Source of the DNA: Azospirillum lipoferum 4B
GTDB taxonomy: Bacteria; Pseudomonadota; Alphaproteobacteria; Azospirillales; Azospirillaceae
Assembly (NCBI RefSeq): GCF_000283655.1
Contig: NC_016585.1
Coordinates: 253,001-317,000 of the forward strand
Length of the DNA: 64,000 bases
Direction of reading: 5' to 3'
A program made the translations under genes and the position numbers. Positions 17,577 to 26,819 of the stretch are shown here, piece by piece (position 1 is the first letter of the stretch; each line of letters opens with the position of its first letter). The notes beneath the pieces are model-generated. The model saw only the letters and a list, made by a program, of their open reading frames with translations. It ran no database searches and was not told the origin of the DNA.

Positions 17577-19412
17577 TTACTCGTTCTTGACCTTGACGTA
17601 GGAGCCGGGGGCGTCTTCCAGGGCGGGGAGGGCGCCGTCGCCGGGCTGCCGGGCCGGGACCTTGCCGTCGGCGAACTGGCCGACCCACTTGTTCCATTCC
17701 GGCCACCAGGAGCCGGGGGTCTGCGTCGCCTTCTCCAGCCACTCGTCGGAGGTCTTGGCCAGCTTGTCGCTGGTCCAGTAGCAGTACTTGTTGGCCGCCG
17801 GCGGGTTGACGACGCCGGCGATGTGGCCGGAGGCGCCGAGCACGAACTTGACCGGGCCGCTGAACAGCTGGGCGCCGCTGTAGGTGCTCTTCCACGGGGC
17901 GATGTGGTCCTCGCGGGCCGACAGGAACAGCGCCGGGACCTTGACCTTGGTCAGGTCGATCGGAACGCCCTTCAGCGACACCGCGCCCGGCTGCGCCAGC
18001 ATGTTCTTCTGGTACATGTTGCGCAGGTAGAAGCTGTGCATCGCCGCCGGCATGCGGGTGCTGTCGCCGTTCCAGTACAGCAGGTCGAACGGGAACGGGT
18101 CCTTGCCCAGCAGGTAGTTGTTGACGACAAACGACCAGATCAGGTCGTTGGCCCGCAGCATGTTGAAGGTGGTCGCCATCTTGGCGCCGTCGAGATAGCC
18201 CTGCTCGGCCATCTGCCCTTCGATGAAGGTCAGCTGCTCCTCGTCGATGAAGATCGACAGCTCGCCGGCCTCGGCGAAGTCCAGCATGGTGGTGAAGAAG
18301 GTGGCCGACTTGATGCGGTCGTCCTTCTTGACCGCCATATAGGCCAGGGTCGAGGCGAGCAGCGTGCCGCCCAGGCAATAGCCGATGGCGTTGACGTCCT
18401 TCTCGCCGGTCGCCTTCTGGATGGCGTCGAGCGCCGCCAGCGGGCCTTCGACCATGTAGTCCTCGAAGCCCTTGGCCGCCAGCGTCTCGTCCGGGTTGAC
18501 CCAGGACAGGACGAAGACGGTGTGGCCCTGGTCGACCGCCCACTTGATGAAGCTGTTCTTCTCGCGCAGGTCCAGGATGTAGAACTTGTTGATCCAGGGC
18601 GGCACGATCATCAGCGGGCGCTTGTTCACGTCCGGCGTGGTCGGCGTGTACTGCAGCAGCTGCATCAGGCTGGTCTGGAAGACGACCTTGCCCGGCGTGA
18701 CCGCGATGTTCTTGCCCAGCTGGAAGGCGTCGTAGTCGGTCATGGAGATGCGCAGCTCGCCCTTGCCGCGCTCCAGATCCTTCAGCAGATGCTCCAGCCC
18801 CTTGACCAGATTCTCGCCGCCGCTCTCGATGGTGGCGCGCAGGACCTCCGGATTCGTCATGACGAAGTTGGAGGGCGCCATCGCGTCGACGAACTGGCGG
18901 GTGTAGAAATCGACCTTCTTGGCGGTGTGGTCGTCCAGCCCTTCGACCTGATTGACGGTCGACTGCATCCACCGGGCGCTCAGCAGGTAGGACTGCTTGA
19001 TGAAGTCGAACAGCGTGTTCTCGTCCCAGGCGGCGTCCTTGAAGCGGCGGTCGTCCTTGGCCGGGGCGATGACCGGCTGCGTCTCCTGCCCGAAGAAGCG
19101 CTGGGTGGTGCGCTGCCACAGGGTCAGGTAATCCTGCCACAGCGTCATCTGCGCCTGCATCAGCTTGGCCGGATCGGCCATCATGCGGGTGGTCATCTCA
19201 AGGAAGGCATGGCCGACGCCCATCGGATCCGGGCTCTTCGGGCCGGCGCCGTCGGAGGCCTGGCGCGCGAGGAATTCGGAAACCAGCCGCTGGCTCTGTT
19301 CGGCGATGCGGGTCATCGCCCGCGACATCTCAACCGGGTCGGGGAGCTTGACGTCGGGCACCTGGGGGGAAGCCGGGGTGGAAGCCTGGGGGGGGGCCTT
19401 GGTCTCGGCCAT
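17577..19412 (-). CDS. phaC: Class I poly(3-hydroxyalkanoate) synthase
   Basis: This 611-aa enzyme polymerises (R)-3-hydroxyacyl-CoA into PHA on granules. The lipase-like box GYCLGG holds nucleophile C346. Catalytic Asp D502 is in SAREDHIAP and His H530 in GASGHIAGV. The N-terminal PhaC domain (WDENTLFDFIKQSYLLSARW) is present and length fits class I. The start at 19412 (MAETKAPPQA) has AAGGA upstream; a 23-codon longer reading is Arg-rich and unlikely. Standalone gene with its own terminator. PHB-depolymerase-like genes lie 5 kb away. Confidence 0.96.
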   Translation of the reverse strand: MAETKAPPQASTPASPQVPDVKLPDPVEMSRAMTRIAEQSQRLVSEFLARQASDGAGPKSPDPMGVGHAFLEMTTRMMADPAKLMQAQMTLWQDYLTLWQRTTQRFFGQETQPVIAPAKDDRRFKDAAWDENTLFDFIKQSYLLSARWMQSTVNQVEGLDDHTAKKVDFYTRQFVDAMAPSNFVMTNPEVLRATIESGGENLVKGLEHLLKDLERGKGELRISMTDYDAFQLGKNIAVTPGKVVFQTSLMQLLQYTPTTPDVNKRPLMIVPPWINKFYILDLREKNSFIKWAVDQGHTVFVLSWVNPDETLAAKGFEDYMVEGPLAALDAIQKATGEKDVNAIGYCLGGTLLASTLAYMAVKKDDRIKSATFFTTMLDFAEAGELSIFIDEEQLTFIEGQMAEQGYLDGAKMATTFNMLRANDLIWSFVVNNYLLGKDPFPFDLLYWNGDSTRMPAAMHSFYLRNMYQKNMLAQPGAVSLKGVPIDLTKVKVPALFLSAREDHIAPWKSTYSGAQLFSGPVKFVLGASGHIAGVVNPPAANKYCYWTSDKLAKTSDEWLEKATQTPGSWWPEWNKWVGQFADGKVPARQPGDGALPALEDAPGSYVKVKNE

Positions 19413-19716
19413 GAGCACGGTCCTTCTTCTTTGGGCGGGTGTCGCGTCGTCGGTCACGTCGTGTCGGTCACCGTCATCCACAGTGCCCGGCTTGTACCAG
19501 ATAGGGCTTTGGGCCTTGCGGACGGGCGGCTATACAGGCTTGCGGTCGATGTTTTCAGGGGGCGTTCTGCACCATGTCGCTGTGGGTTGCGTGCGGCGGT
19601 CCGGCCTTCTGGTGCGGTGCGGGAGAAATCCGGAACCTCTCATACACCGCTGGTGTGAACATTTCATTTCACGGATCGTCGCACAAGTGCGGCGTCGCGG
19701 CCAGACACGGGGAAGG
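19413..19716. other. Intergenic region between divergent phaC and lipoprotein gene
   Basis: About 300 bp holding the two divergent promoters. I see no clear -35/-10 pair, no gene and no repeat. Confidence 0.5.
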
Positions 19717-20124
19717 ATGATGGTGACGGGCAGACAGGAGGTCGGTCGGGGCATCGCGGCGGTCGGACGGGTGTTCGGCTCCCTGATCTTTGTAATGCCA
19801 ATGGTTTTCGGGCTGACGGCCTGCAGCGACCGGGCGCTGGACACCGGCCTTCTGGGCGCCGTCACCGGCCAGCCCTCGCCGGTCAGCGACAATACGTCGC
19901 CCATCCGGAATATGACCGGCGAGCGCACGGAATATCCGAATCTGGGTACCGTTCCCCCGCGCCCGACCGATCTGTCGACGGAGGCGGAGCGCCGGCAGGC
20001 GATGGACCGTCTGGCCCAGGACCGTGCGGCATCGCGCCGCACCAAGGAGCAGACGGAGGCGATCCCGGTGCCGGAACCGCTGCCGGTCCCGCCGAAGCCG
20101 GATTTGCGGCCGGGACGGGGTTGA
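19717..20124 (+). CDS. Small predicted lipoprotein
   Basis: This is a protein of about 135 aa whose N-terminal hydrophobic segment (VFGSLIFVMPMVFG) ends in the lipobox LTAC, so the mature chain should begin at Cys and be lipid-anchored. The mature part is Pro/Arg-rich (GTVPPRPTDLSTEAERRQA, then PVPEPLPVPPKPD) and likely disordered. GGGGAAGG lies directly before two tandem ATGs and a GTG (19717, 19720, 19723); the last gives the best spacing, so the exact start is open. Monocistronic with a strong terminator. Family not recognised. Confidence 0.75.
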   Translation: MMVTGRQEVGRGIAAVGRVFGSLIFVMPMVFGLTACSDRALDTGLLGAVTGQPSPVSDNTSPIRNMTGERTEYPNLGTVPPRPTDLSTEAERRQAMDRLAQDRAASRRTKEQTEAIPVPEPLPVPPKPDLRPGRG

Positions 20125-20140
20125 GGGTGTTGGGTAGATG

Positions 20141-20172
20141 AAAAGCCCCCGGCGGGATGGCCGGGGGCTTTT
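20141..20172 (+). terminator. Rho-independent terminator after lipoprotein gene
   Basis: AAAAGCCCCCGGC (20141-20153) pairs perfectly with 20160-20172 around a 6-nt loop and runs into TTTTT. It starts 16 bp after the stop codon. Confidence 0.93.
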
Positions 20173-20202
20173 TGTGTGTGTAGGGAGGGGATGGCTGACG
20201 AT

Positions 20203-20307
20203 GCCCCCTCCCTAACCCTCCCCCGCGTTCCGCGGGAGAGGGGACTGTCATCGCTTCGCATAAGGCACCCTCTCCCACCGAAGGTGGGGGAGGGTCGGGG
20301 AGGGGGC
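20203..20307. repeat. Intergenic palindromic repeat, copy 1
   Basis: This ~105-bp element begins GCCCCCTCCC and ends with GGGAGGGGGC, so its ends are inverted repeats. Two internal hairpins (CCCTCCCCCGC/GCGGGAGAGGG and CTCTCCCACC/GGTGGGGGAG) flank a core GGACTGTCATCGCTTCGCAT. The same core appears inverted in copy 2 (26820-26922). It lies between the convergent lipoprotein and HlyD-type genes. It resembles REP/BIME elements and encodes no protein. Confidence 0.85.
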
Positions 20308-20333
20308 AAAGCGCCTTCCCCCTCAAGAACCCA

Positions 20334-21749
20334 TCACTCCTGGATGAACGCCTTCACGTAGGACTGGCTCAGCGGCTGGATCAGATAATCCAGCGGGGTG
20401 CGGGGGGAGAGCACGATGCGGGCTTCCACCGGCATGCCGGCCTTGATCTTCAGGTGGCCGACTTCGTGGGAATCGGCGTCCTTCAGGCGGATGCGGGCCA
20501 GATAATAGTCCTGGCGGGTGGCGGTGTCGGTCAGGCGGTCGGCCGAGACGTAGGACACGGTGCCGTCGATTGTGCCGACGACGCGGCTGTCATAGGCGGT
20601 CAGCTGCACCTTCACCGGCAGGTCGACGGCCATCGACTTGATGTCCTTCGGCTGGATGCGGACCTCGGCCAGCAGGGCCTTGTCGTCGGGGACGATGTCC
20701 AGCACCGGTTCGTTGGCGGTGATGGTGCCGCCGACGGCCGGGTGGCCGTAGATCACGACGTTGCCGGCGTCGGGCGCCTTGATGGTGCGGTTGTCCAGGC
20801 GGTTCCTGGCGTCGCGGATCTGCTCGGCCAGCTTCTGGGCGTCGCCGCGCGCCTTCTCCAGCTCCATCAGCACCTTCTCGCGGAAGTCGCTGCGGCGGCG
20901 GATCAGATCGCCCTGTGCCTCGACCGCCTGCTGGCGCGACTGGGACATGCGGGCTTCCAGCTCATGGTCCTGGGCGTGCAGCTGGGCGTTCTCCTTCTGC
21001 GCCGCCACCAGCTTGGTGCGGGTGGAGTTGCCGCGGTCCAGCAGGCCCTGGGTGATCTCGATGTCCTCGTCCGACAGCTTGATCTCGCGGGCGAGGAAGG
21101 CACGCTGCTTCTCCAGGCTCTTCACCTCGTCGCCGAGCGTGGCGATGCGGTCCTGGGTCAGCTTGGTTTCGGTCTCCAGCTGGTTGCGGCGGACCTGGAA
21201 CAGCTTCTCCTGGTTCTGCATGGCAGTGTCGACCGCGGGCTCATTGGCGCGGCGCGCCGCCAGTTCGGCCGGCCACTCGATGGCGGGCTTCTCGAACAGC
21301 TCGGCGGTCAGGCGGGCTTCCGACGCCAGAGTGTCGAACAGCGCGACGTTCAGCATTTCCAGCCGGGTCTGCGCCTCGGTGCTGTCCAGCCGCATCAGGA
21401 CCTGACCCGCCTCGACCCGGTCGCCTTCCTTGACCAGGATGGCACTGATCACGCCGCCTTCCGTGTTCTTCACCACCTTGCGGCCGGTTTCCGGGGCCAG
21501 CGAGCCGACGGCGCTGATCGCGCTGTGCAGCGGGGCCACCGCCGCCCAGCCGGTCATGCCGCCGAAGCCGACCGCCAGGACCAGGAAGCCGCCCAGCAGC
21601 AGGCTGCGCACACCCGTTTCCGGCATCGCCGCCCGCAGCGCATGGATCGAGGTGATGGTCGCGGTCTTGCGCGACGGCTTGCCGGCGGGGGTCTCGGGAC
21701 CGGTGTCGGAGGAGAGCGGGGTGGGGAAACCGGTGGTCATCGTGGTCAT
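20334..21749 (-). CDS. HlyD-family type I secretion periplasmic adaptor
   Basis: This 471-aa membrane fusion protein has a cytosolic N-terminus, one TM at about 48-70 (LLLGGFLVLAVGFGGMTGWA) and a long periplasmic coiled coil (about 150-310). A C-terminal beta-barrel region contains AGMPVEARIVLSPRTPLDYL, typical of PrsE/HlyD adaptors. AAGGAAG precedes the ATG at 21749. It lies 84 bp downstream of the ABC ATPase gene and forms a type I exporter with it. A TolC-type outer-membrane protein and an RTX substrate are not in the window. Confidence 0.93.
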   Translation of the reverse strand: MTTMTTGFPTPLSSDTGPETPAGKPSRKTATITSIHALRAAMPETGVRSLLLGGFLVLAVGFGGMTGWAAVAPLHSAISAVGSLAPETGRKVVKNTEGGVISAILVKEGDRVEAGQVLMRLDSTEAQTRLEMLNVALFDTLASEARLTAELFEKPAIEWPAELAARRANEPAVDTAMQNQEKLFQVRRNQLETETKLTQDRIATLGDEVKSLEKQRAFLAREIKLSDEDIEITQGLLDRGNSTRTKLVAAQKENAQLHAQDHELEARMSQSRQQAVEAQGDLIRRRSDFREKVLMELEKARGDAQKLAEQIRDARNRLDNRTIKAPDAGNVVIYGHPAVGGTITANEPVLDIVPDDKALLAEVRIQPKDIKSMAVDLPVKVQLTAYDSRVVGTIDGTVSYVSADRLTDTATRQDYYLARIRLKDADSHEVGHLKIKAGMPVEARIVLSPRTPLDYLIQPLSQSYVKAFIQE

Positions 21750-21833
21750 GGGACTTCCTTGGCTCTGTCGGGTCGGGCGTCGCCAGCCGGGGAACGGGGC
21801 CGGATGCTCAGGGCTTGGGGGCGGTGCCGGCGG

Positions 21834-23606
21834 TCAGCCGGCGGCCCCTGCCGTGGTGGCGGACGGACCGGCCTGAGGGCCGAGATTGCGGAGGCGGGCG
21901 AGGTTGACGGCACCGGGCTGTGCCTGCTGCTGCTCCGGACGAGGCAGCTCCATCGCCATGCCGTTCTTCAGGACATAGGTGTGGTCGGCCATGTCGACGA
22001 AGATCGGGGCGTGGGTCATGACGATGGTCGTCGCCCCACGCTGCTTGGCGGCCGCCACGAAGGCGCGGACGGCCTTGATGCCCAGCTCGTCCAGGCCGGC
22101 GGTCGGCTCGTCCAGCACCATCAGCGGCGGCTGTCCGAAGGCGGCGCGGGCAAGGCCGATCAGCCGGGCGCTGGCGCCGGTGATCGGGGACAGCGGGTCG
22201 TTGACCTCGGTCTCGTAGCCCATGGGGAGGCTTTCGATCCACTCGTGGATGCCGACGGACTTGGCGGCCTCCTCCACCTGTTCGCGGGTGGCTGTGGTGA
22301 AGCGGGCGATGTTGTCGGCGATGCTGCCGGGCAGGAGATCGACCTGCTGCGGCAGGTAGCCGATGCCCTGTTCGGGAGCGTCGGGGGTCAGGGTGGCGAC
22401 GGACAGGCCGCCAAGCCGCACCGTCCCCGCCGACGGGAGGGCGACACCGGCCAGCAGGCGGGCGAGGACCGACTTGCCCGAGCGGTTGGGGCCGGCGATG
22501 CAGACGGTCTCGCCCGGCTCGATGGAGAGAGTGACGCTGCGCAGGATCGGCTTCTGGTCGCGGGGGGAGACGAACAGCAGATTCTCCACCGTCAGGCGTT
22601 CGCTCTCCACCGGGACGGCGGGACGCTCCGGCTCACGCGACAGGCGCTTCAGCAGCGGCAGCAGGCGGCGGACGGCCTGGGCGGAACGGACCAGCCCGCC
22701 CCAGGCGCCGGCGGTCTGTTCGATGGGGGCGAGGCCGCGGCCGACCAGCATCGAGGTGGCGATCATGCCGCCGAAGGACAGGTGCTGCTCGATCACCAGC
22801 CAGGCGCCGATGCCCGTCACGGCGATCTGCAGGACCATGCGGACCCACTTGGTGGCGGCGCCGATGGAGGCGCTGCGCTCATAGCCCTGGTTCTGCAGGG
22901 CGCTGGCGGTCAGGAAGTCGCGGTTGACGGCATCGAGCGCGGTGTCGCCCATGCGCAGGCCGCGCACGGTGTCGGAGCGGGAGGCCAGGGCCTCGAACAG
23001 CTTCTGGGCGCGGCCGGCCGGCAGCTTGCTTTCGTCGTTGACGTCCTTGACGGCCACATAGCCGATCCAGCCCATCACCGCCATGATCGCCATCGACACG
23101 ACCAGGACCAGCGCCAGCATCGGATGGATCACGTAGATGCCGATGACGTAGAGCGGCGCCCAGGGCAGATCCATCAGCGCCGGCAGCGACGGACGGGCGA
23201 AGGCGGCCTTCAGCTCCATCAGGTCGGCGAGCGGGCCGTTGTCCGGCCGGCCGCGGCCGGCGGCGTCCAGCGCGTCGGCGGTCAGCCGGCGGCGCCACCG
23301 CACCTCCAGCGCGTTGCCGGCACGGGCAAGCAGGCGCGACCGCACCATCTCCAGCACGCCGCTCAGCGTCAGCGCCATGACCACGATGAGGGTCAGCATG
23401 ATCAGGGTGTCGTAATTGCCGGACGGAATGGCCCGGCTGAACACCTGAAGCGAATAAAGCGGCATGGCCAGCATCAGCGCGTTGATGGTGGCACTGAAGA
23501 TAAATGCACTAACAAGTACCCTGGTAAAATAAGAGCGGTTGAAAGCCGCCTCCGGCTTATCGATACCGGTCCCTTGCATAGTGTTGGACTTGGTCGAAAT
23601 AGGCAT
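21834..23606 (-). CDS. Type I secretion system permease/ATPase (PrtD family)
   Basis: This 590-aa ABC exporter has an N-terminal membrane domain (about 25-310) and a C-terminal ATPase. Walker A GPNRSGKS is at 372-379, Q-loop YLPQQ near 420, Walker B LMVLDE at 495-500 and the switch His H532. The signature normally reading LSGGQ is SPITGASARL (473-482), clearly degenerate, although the following LARA is kept. The start at 23606 has GGAGGG nine bases upstream; the upstream extension is unlikely. It exports an unknown protein with the HlyD-type partner encoded directly downstream. Confidence 0.92.
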   Translation of the reverse strand: MPISTKSNTMQGTGIDKPEAAFNRSYFTRVLVSAFIFSATINALMLAMPLYSLQVFSRAIPSGNYDTLIMLTLIVVMALTLSGVLEMVRSRLLARAGNALEVRWRRRLTADALDAAGRGRPDNGPLADLMELKAAFARPSLPALMDLPWAPLYVIGIYVIHPMLALVLVVSMAIMAVMGWIGYVAVKDVNDESKLPAGRAQKLFEALASRSDTVRGLRMGDTALDAVNRDFLTASALQNQGYERSASIGAATKWVRMVLQIAVTGIGAWLVIEQHLSFGGMIATSMLVGRGLAPIEQTAGAWGGLVRSAQAVRRLLPLLKRLSREPERPAVPVESERLTVENLLFVSPRDQKPILRSVTLSIEPGETVCIAGPNRSGKSVLARLLAGVALPSAGTVRLGGLSVATLTPDAPEQGIGYLPQQVDLLPGSIADNIARFTTATREQVEEAAKSVGIHEWIESLPMGYETEVNDPLSPITGASARLIGLARAAFGQPPLMVLDEPTAGLDELGIKAVRAFVAAAKQRGATTIVMTHAPIFVDMADHTYVLKNGMAMELPRPEQQQAQPGAVNLARLRNLGPQAGPSATTAGAAG

Positions 23607-23935
23607 AAACAGCCCTCCAATTGTCACCGGTCGGCGCAGTGCCCACTGGATGCAGGCGGGCTCAGGGAACGCGATCTTGGTAAATGGGACATTAACATTC
23701 GGAAGCGTCACAGGATTGCCACGGGATGCCACCACTTTTGCGCAGCTCTACCCCGGACTTACCTGCTCTTACGGTCCGTCTTGCGGCATTTTGCCGGAAG
23801 GGGGTGCATGACTTATTGCCGGTTGGACGAGGCGGACGGAGCCGGTATCGTGGCCGGCGTCGGACCCGGCCGGTCCGGATGCGGCGCGGCTCACCCCATT
23901 GGCCGACACAGTCGAAACCATATCCGGAGATGAGA
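23607..23935. other. Intergenic region between divergent secretion and peroxiredoxin genes
   Basis: About 330 bp of divergent promoter space. The left part (23610-23760) is less GC-rich. I find no palindrome or promoter convincing enough to list and no gene. Confidence 0.5.
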
Positions 23936-24463
23936 ATGGAAGGGCGCAAGGTCCCCTCGGTGGTGTTCAAGACCCGTGTGCGCGACGAAAGCGTGGACGG
24001 CCCCAACCCGTTCCGCTGGCAGGACGTGGCCAGCGACGAATTGTTCCAGGGCAAGCGCGTCGTCCTGTTCTCGCTGCCCGGCGCCTTCACGCCGACCTGC
24101 TCCAACGAGCAGTGCCCGGCCTTCGAACGGCTTTACGACGAGTTCAAGGATCTCGGCGTCGACGAGGTCTACTGCCTCAGCGTCAACGACGCCTTCGTCA
24201 TGTTCCAGTGGGGCAAGAGCCTGAACCTGAAGAAGGTCAAGCTGATCCCCGACGGCTCGGGCCATTTCACCCGCCGCATGGGCATGCTGATCGACAAGGA
24301 TCATCTGGGCTTCGGCTTCCGGTCCTGGCGCTATGCCATGGTGGTCAAGGACGGCGTTGTCGAGAAGTGGTTCGAGGAGCCCGGCATCAACGACGAGGGC
24401 GAGAACGGCGATCCCTACGGCGAATCCTCGCCGGAAAACGTGCTGGCCTATCTGCGCGGCTGA
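23936..24463 (+). CDS. Peroxiredoxin, Prx5 type
   Basis: This 175-aa thiol peroxidase reduces hydrogen peroxide and organic peroxides. The peroxidatic motif PGAFTPTC is at residues 48-55 (C55), with a second Cys at C60 in SNEQC. Length and the region RRMGMLIDKDHLGFGFRSWR match Prx5/PrxII-type redoxins. GGAG lies seven bases before the ATG at 23936; an ATG six bases earlier is too close to it. No fused glutaredoxin domain. Single-gene unit followed by a terminator. Confidence 0.94.
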   Translation: MEGRKVPSVVFKTRVRDESVDGPNPFRWQDVASDELFQGKRVVLFSLPGAFTPTCSNEQCPAFERLYDEFKDLGVDEVYCLSVNDAFVMFQWGKSLNLKKVKLIPDGSGHFTRRMGMLIDKDHLGFGFRSWRYAMVVKDGVVEKWFEEPGINDEGENGDPYGESSPENVLAYLRG

Positions 24464-24490
24464 CGCCGCCGATTCGACGGCCGATGACGG

Positions 24491-24523
24491 AAGGCCGGAG
24501 GGGCGGGGGCTCCGCCGGCCTTT
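24491..24523 (+). terminator. Probable terminator after peroxiredoxin gene
   Basis: AAGGCCGG (24491-24498) pairs with CCGGCCTT (24515-24522) around a GC-rich loop and is followed by TTT. The U-run is short. Confidence 0.6.
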
Positions 24524-24681
24524 CCCATGGCCGCCGAACGCCATTCGGCCCCGTCCGCGGCCGGGCAGGTTGCAAAGCATCCTGCATGTGCGTGCATCGG
24601 ATGGGGCCTGATCCTTTTCGATAGACAAATACCGTTGCCTTGCTACCTTCCGCAGTGATCATCGCGGATGAGGCGTAGCAG

Positions 24682-25719
24682 GTGGCATCGTATCGGCGGG
24701 CCCGGAATATCCTGGTTGCATGGATTGCAGCGCTGACGCTGCTTGCAGCTTTCGCCGATTGGCCGGGCGCCATGGCCGGCGAACCGGCGCCTCCGCTTCT
24801 GCCGCGCAAGGTCGTCATCGAGAAGACTTCGGCATCGGGTCTGGCGGCGGGTGCCTTCATGGCGCTCCAGTTCCATGTCGCCCATTCCACCGAGATCACC
24901 GGCGTCGGCCTGGTTGCCGGCGGTCCGTTCCTCTGTGCCGCGGAGAATCCGCTGCTGGCGGCGTCCTGCATGCAGGGCAACGCGCTTTGGCCGCGCGGGC
25001 AGTCGCTGTACGAGGCGGCGCAGCCGCTGGCCGCCGCCGGGGCGATCGATCCTCTCGACCGCCTGCCGGAGGCCCAGGTCTACCTGTTCAGCGGCCGTGC
25101 CGACATGGTGGTGAACCGCAAGGCGGTGGAGGAGGCGGAGGCCTTCTACCGCGCCGCCCGCGTCCCGGCGAACCGGATCCGCCTGGATGCGGGTCTGGAG
25201 GCCGGCAACGGCTTCATCTCGCCGGGCGCACCCAACGACTGCAACGCCAACCGCAGCCCCTACGTCAATGCCTGCGGCGACTACGACCAGGCCGGACGGA
25301 TTCTGTCGCACATCTATGGCGGCCTGAACCCGCCCGCCCCGGACCTGCCGGCGGCCAGCCCCTTCGACCAGACCCCTTTCGGCGATCCGGAACGGACCGG
25401 GCTGGCGCCGACCGGCTACGTCTTTGTGCCGCCGGCCTGTGCGGGGGGATCGGCTTGCGCGGTGCATATCGTCTTTCACGGATGCCGCCAGTCCGCGGCG
25501 GAGGTTGGCGACGCGGTGACCACCGGCGCCGGCTTCAACCGCTGGGCGGCCAACAACAATCTGATCGTGCTCTACCCGCAGCTGTCACCCCGCCGTTCGG
25601 CGGACCCGATTGCCTGCTGGGACTGGATCGGCACGACGGGGACGGATTACGCAACGAAGGGCGGGGCACAGATCGCCGCTGTCCATGCGATGTTGACAAC
25701 TCTTGCAGGGCAAAGGTGA
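24682..25719 (+). CDS. PhaZ1-like PHB depolymerase homologue lacking catalytic Ser and His (probable pseudoenzyme)
   Basis: This 345-aa protein has a signal peptide (about residues 1-32, ending AMAG) and the alpha/beta-hydrolase fold of Rhodospirillum PhaZ1-type periplasmic PHB depolymerases. The nucleophile box reads GLAAG at 53-57, where the downstream paralogue has GISSG, so the catalytic Ser is Ala55. The Asp is kept (D141 in SGRADMVV), but the His equivalent is Asn176. The conserved HGC near the C-terminus (IVFHGCRQS) is present. The start is GTG with GAGG upstream. Only 7 bp separate it from the intact paralogue. It could bind polymer, regulate its partner, or be decaying. Confidence 0.85.
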   Translation: MASYRRARNILVAWIAALTLLAAFADWPGAMAGEPAPPLLPRKVVIEKTSASGLAAGAFMALQFHVAHSTEITGVGLVAGGPFLCAAENPLLAASCMQGNALWPRGQSLYEAAQPLAAAGAIDPLDRLPEAQVYLFSGRADMVVNRKAVEEAEAFYRAARVPANRIRLDAGLEAGNGFISPGAPNDCNANRSPYVNACGDYDQAGRILSHIYGGLNPPAPDLPAASPFDQTPFGDPERTGLAPTGYVFVPPACAGGSACAVHIVFHGCRQSAAEVGDAVTTGAGFNRWAANNNLIVLYPQLSPRRSADPIACWDWIGTTGTDYATKGGAQIAAVHAMLTTLAGQR

Positions 25720-25726
25720 CCCTCCC

Positions 25727-26803
25727 ATGACCATTTCCAGCCAAGTCATTTTGAAATCGGCGCTGGCGGCCTTCGTCGTCCTGGCGTCTGTTCCCGCCGC
25801 CGCCCAAAGCAGCGCTCAAGTCAAGTTGGCCGATCTGAAGCTGAAGATCGATCCGGCGCAGACCACGGTGTCTGGCATTTCCTCCGGCGCCTATATGGCA
25901 GGCCAGTTCCAGGTCGCCTATTCGGGTCTGGTCAAGGCGGCCGGCATCGTCGCCGGCGGTCCCTATGACTGTGCCGAAGTGTCGGAAGGCGGCATCGCCC
26001 CGGCAGTGGTGGCGCTGAAGCGCTGCATGGACGTGGCGATGGGCGCGCCGAATGTCGACGCGCTGGTCGCCAATGCCAAGGCCCGCGAGACGTCGAAGGA
26101 CATCGACCCGCTGTCCAACATGGCGCAGTCGAAGATCTACCTGTTCAACGGCGACAACGATATCACGGTGAAACGTCCGGTCGCCGACGCCACCGAGCGG
26201 TTCTACAAGGCGTTGGGCGTGACGGACGCCAACTTCACCTATGTGAAGCTGCCCAAGGCGGCGCATGCCTACATCACCGACGGCTATGGCGCCGCCTGCG
26301 ACTTCATCCCGAAAGAGGGTGAGAAGAGCGAATACATCAACAACTGCCAGTACGATCAGGCCGGCGCCATCGTCCGCTTCTTCTACGCCGACGCCAAGAT
26401 CCCGAACGCTCCCGCCGCGGCCCGCCAGCCGCAGCTGTTCAACCAGGCTCCCTTCGTCGGCGACACCAGCCGCAGCGGCATGGCCAAGACCGGCTATGTC
26501 TATGTTCCGGAAGCCTGCGAGGGCGGCAAGCAGACCTGCCGCATCCATGTCGCCTTCCACGGCTGCCAGATGGCATCGAACCTGATCGGCGATCATTTCG
26601 CCGTGCATGCCGGTTACAACCGCTGGGCCGACGTCAACAACATCGTCGTGCTGTACCCGCAGATCGACGGCGCCGCCAAGCCCACCTCCAACCCCAAGGC
26701 CTGCTGGGACTGGTTCGGCTACACCGGCTACGATTTCGCCCGCAAGGGCGGCTTCCAGATGACCGCCGTCCGCAAGATGATCGGCGCGCTGGTCGGGGAG
26801 TGA
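25727..26803 (+). CDS. phaZ1: Periplasmic PHB depolymerase, PhaZ1-like
   Basis: This 358-aa exported esterase cleaves poly-3-hydroxybutyrate or its oligomers in the periplasm. The signal peptide runs to about residue 26 (VPAAAQ). The lipase-like box GISSG is at 50-54 with nucleophile S52 close to the N-terminus, as in R. rubrum PhaZ1. Candidate triad partners are D145 (NGDNDITV) and H180 (KAAHAYIT). A second conserved element is AFHGCQMAS. AAGGTGA precedes the ATG at 25727. It is the second gene of a two-gene unit with its degenerate paralogue and ends before a repeat and a strong terminator. Confidence 0.88.
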   Translation: MTISSQVILKSALAAFVVLASVPAAAQSSAQVKLADLKLKIDPAQTTVSGISSGAYMAGQFQVAYSGLVKAAGIVAGGPYDCAEVSEGGIAPAVVALKRCMDVAMGAPNVDALVANAKARETSKDIDPLSNMAQSKIYLFNGDNDITVKRPVADATERFYKALGVTDANFTYVKLPKAAHAYITDGYGAACDFIPKEGEKSEYINNCQYDQAGAIVRFFYADAKIPNAPAAARQPQLFNQAPFVGDTSRSGMAKTGYVYVPEACEGGKQTCRIHVAFHGCQMASNLIGDHFAVHAGYNRWADVNNIVVLYPQIDGAAKPTSNPKACWDWFGYTGYDFARKGGFQMTAVRKMIGALVGE

Positions 26804-26819
26804 GGGTCGGCGTTCGCTT

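Noticed and set aside
20454-23933. A 1159-codon open frame on the + strand opposite the type I secretion genes
   Set aside because: It spans two well-supported minus-strand genes and has the low-complexity composition of an antisense frame.
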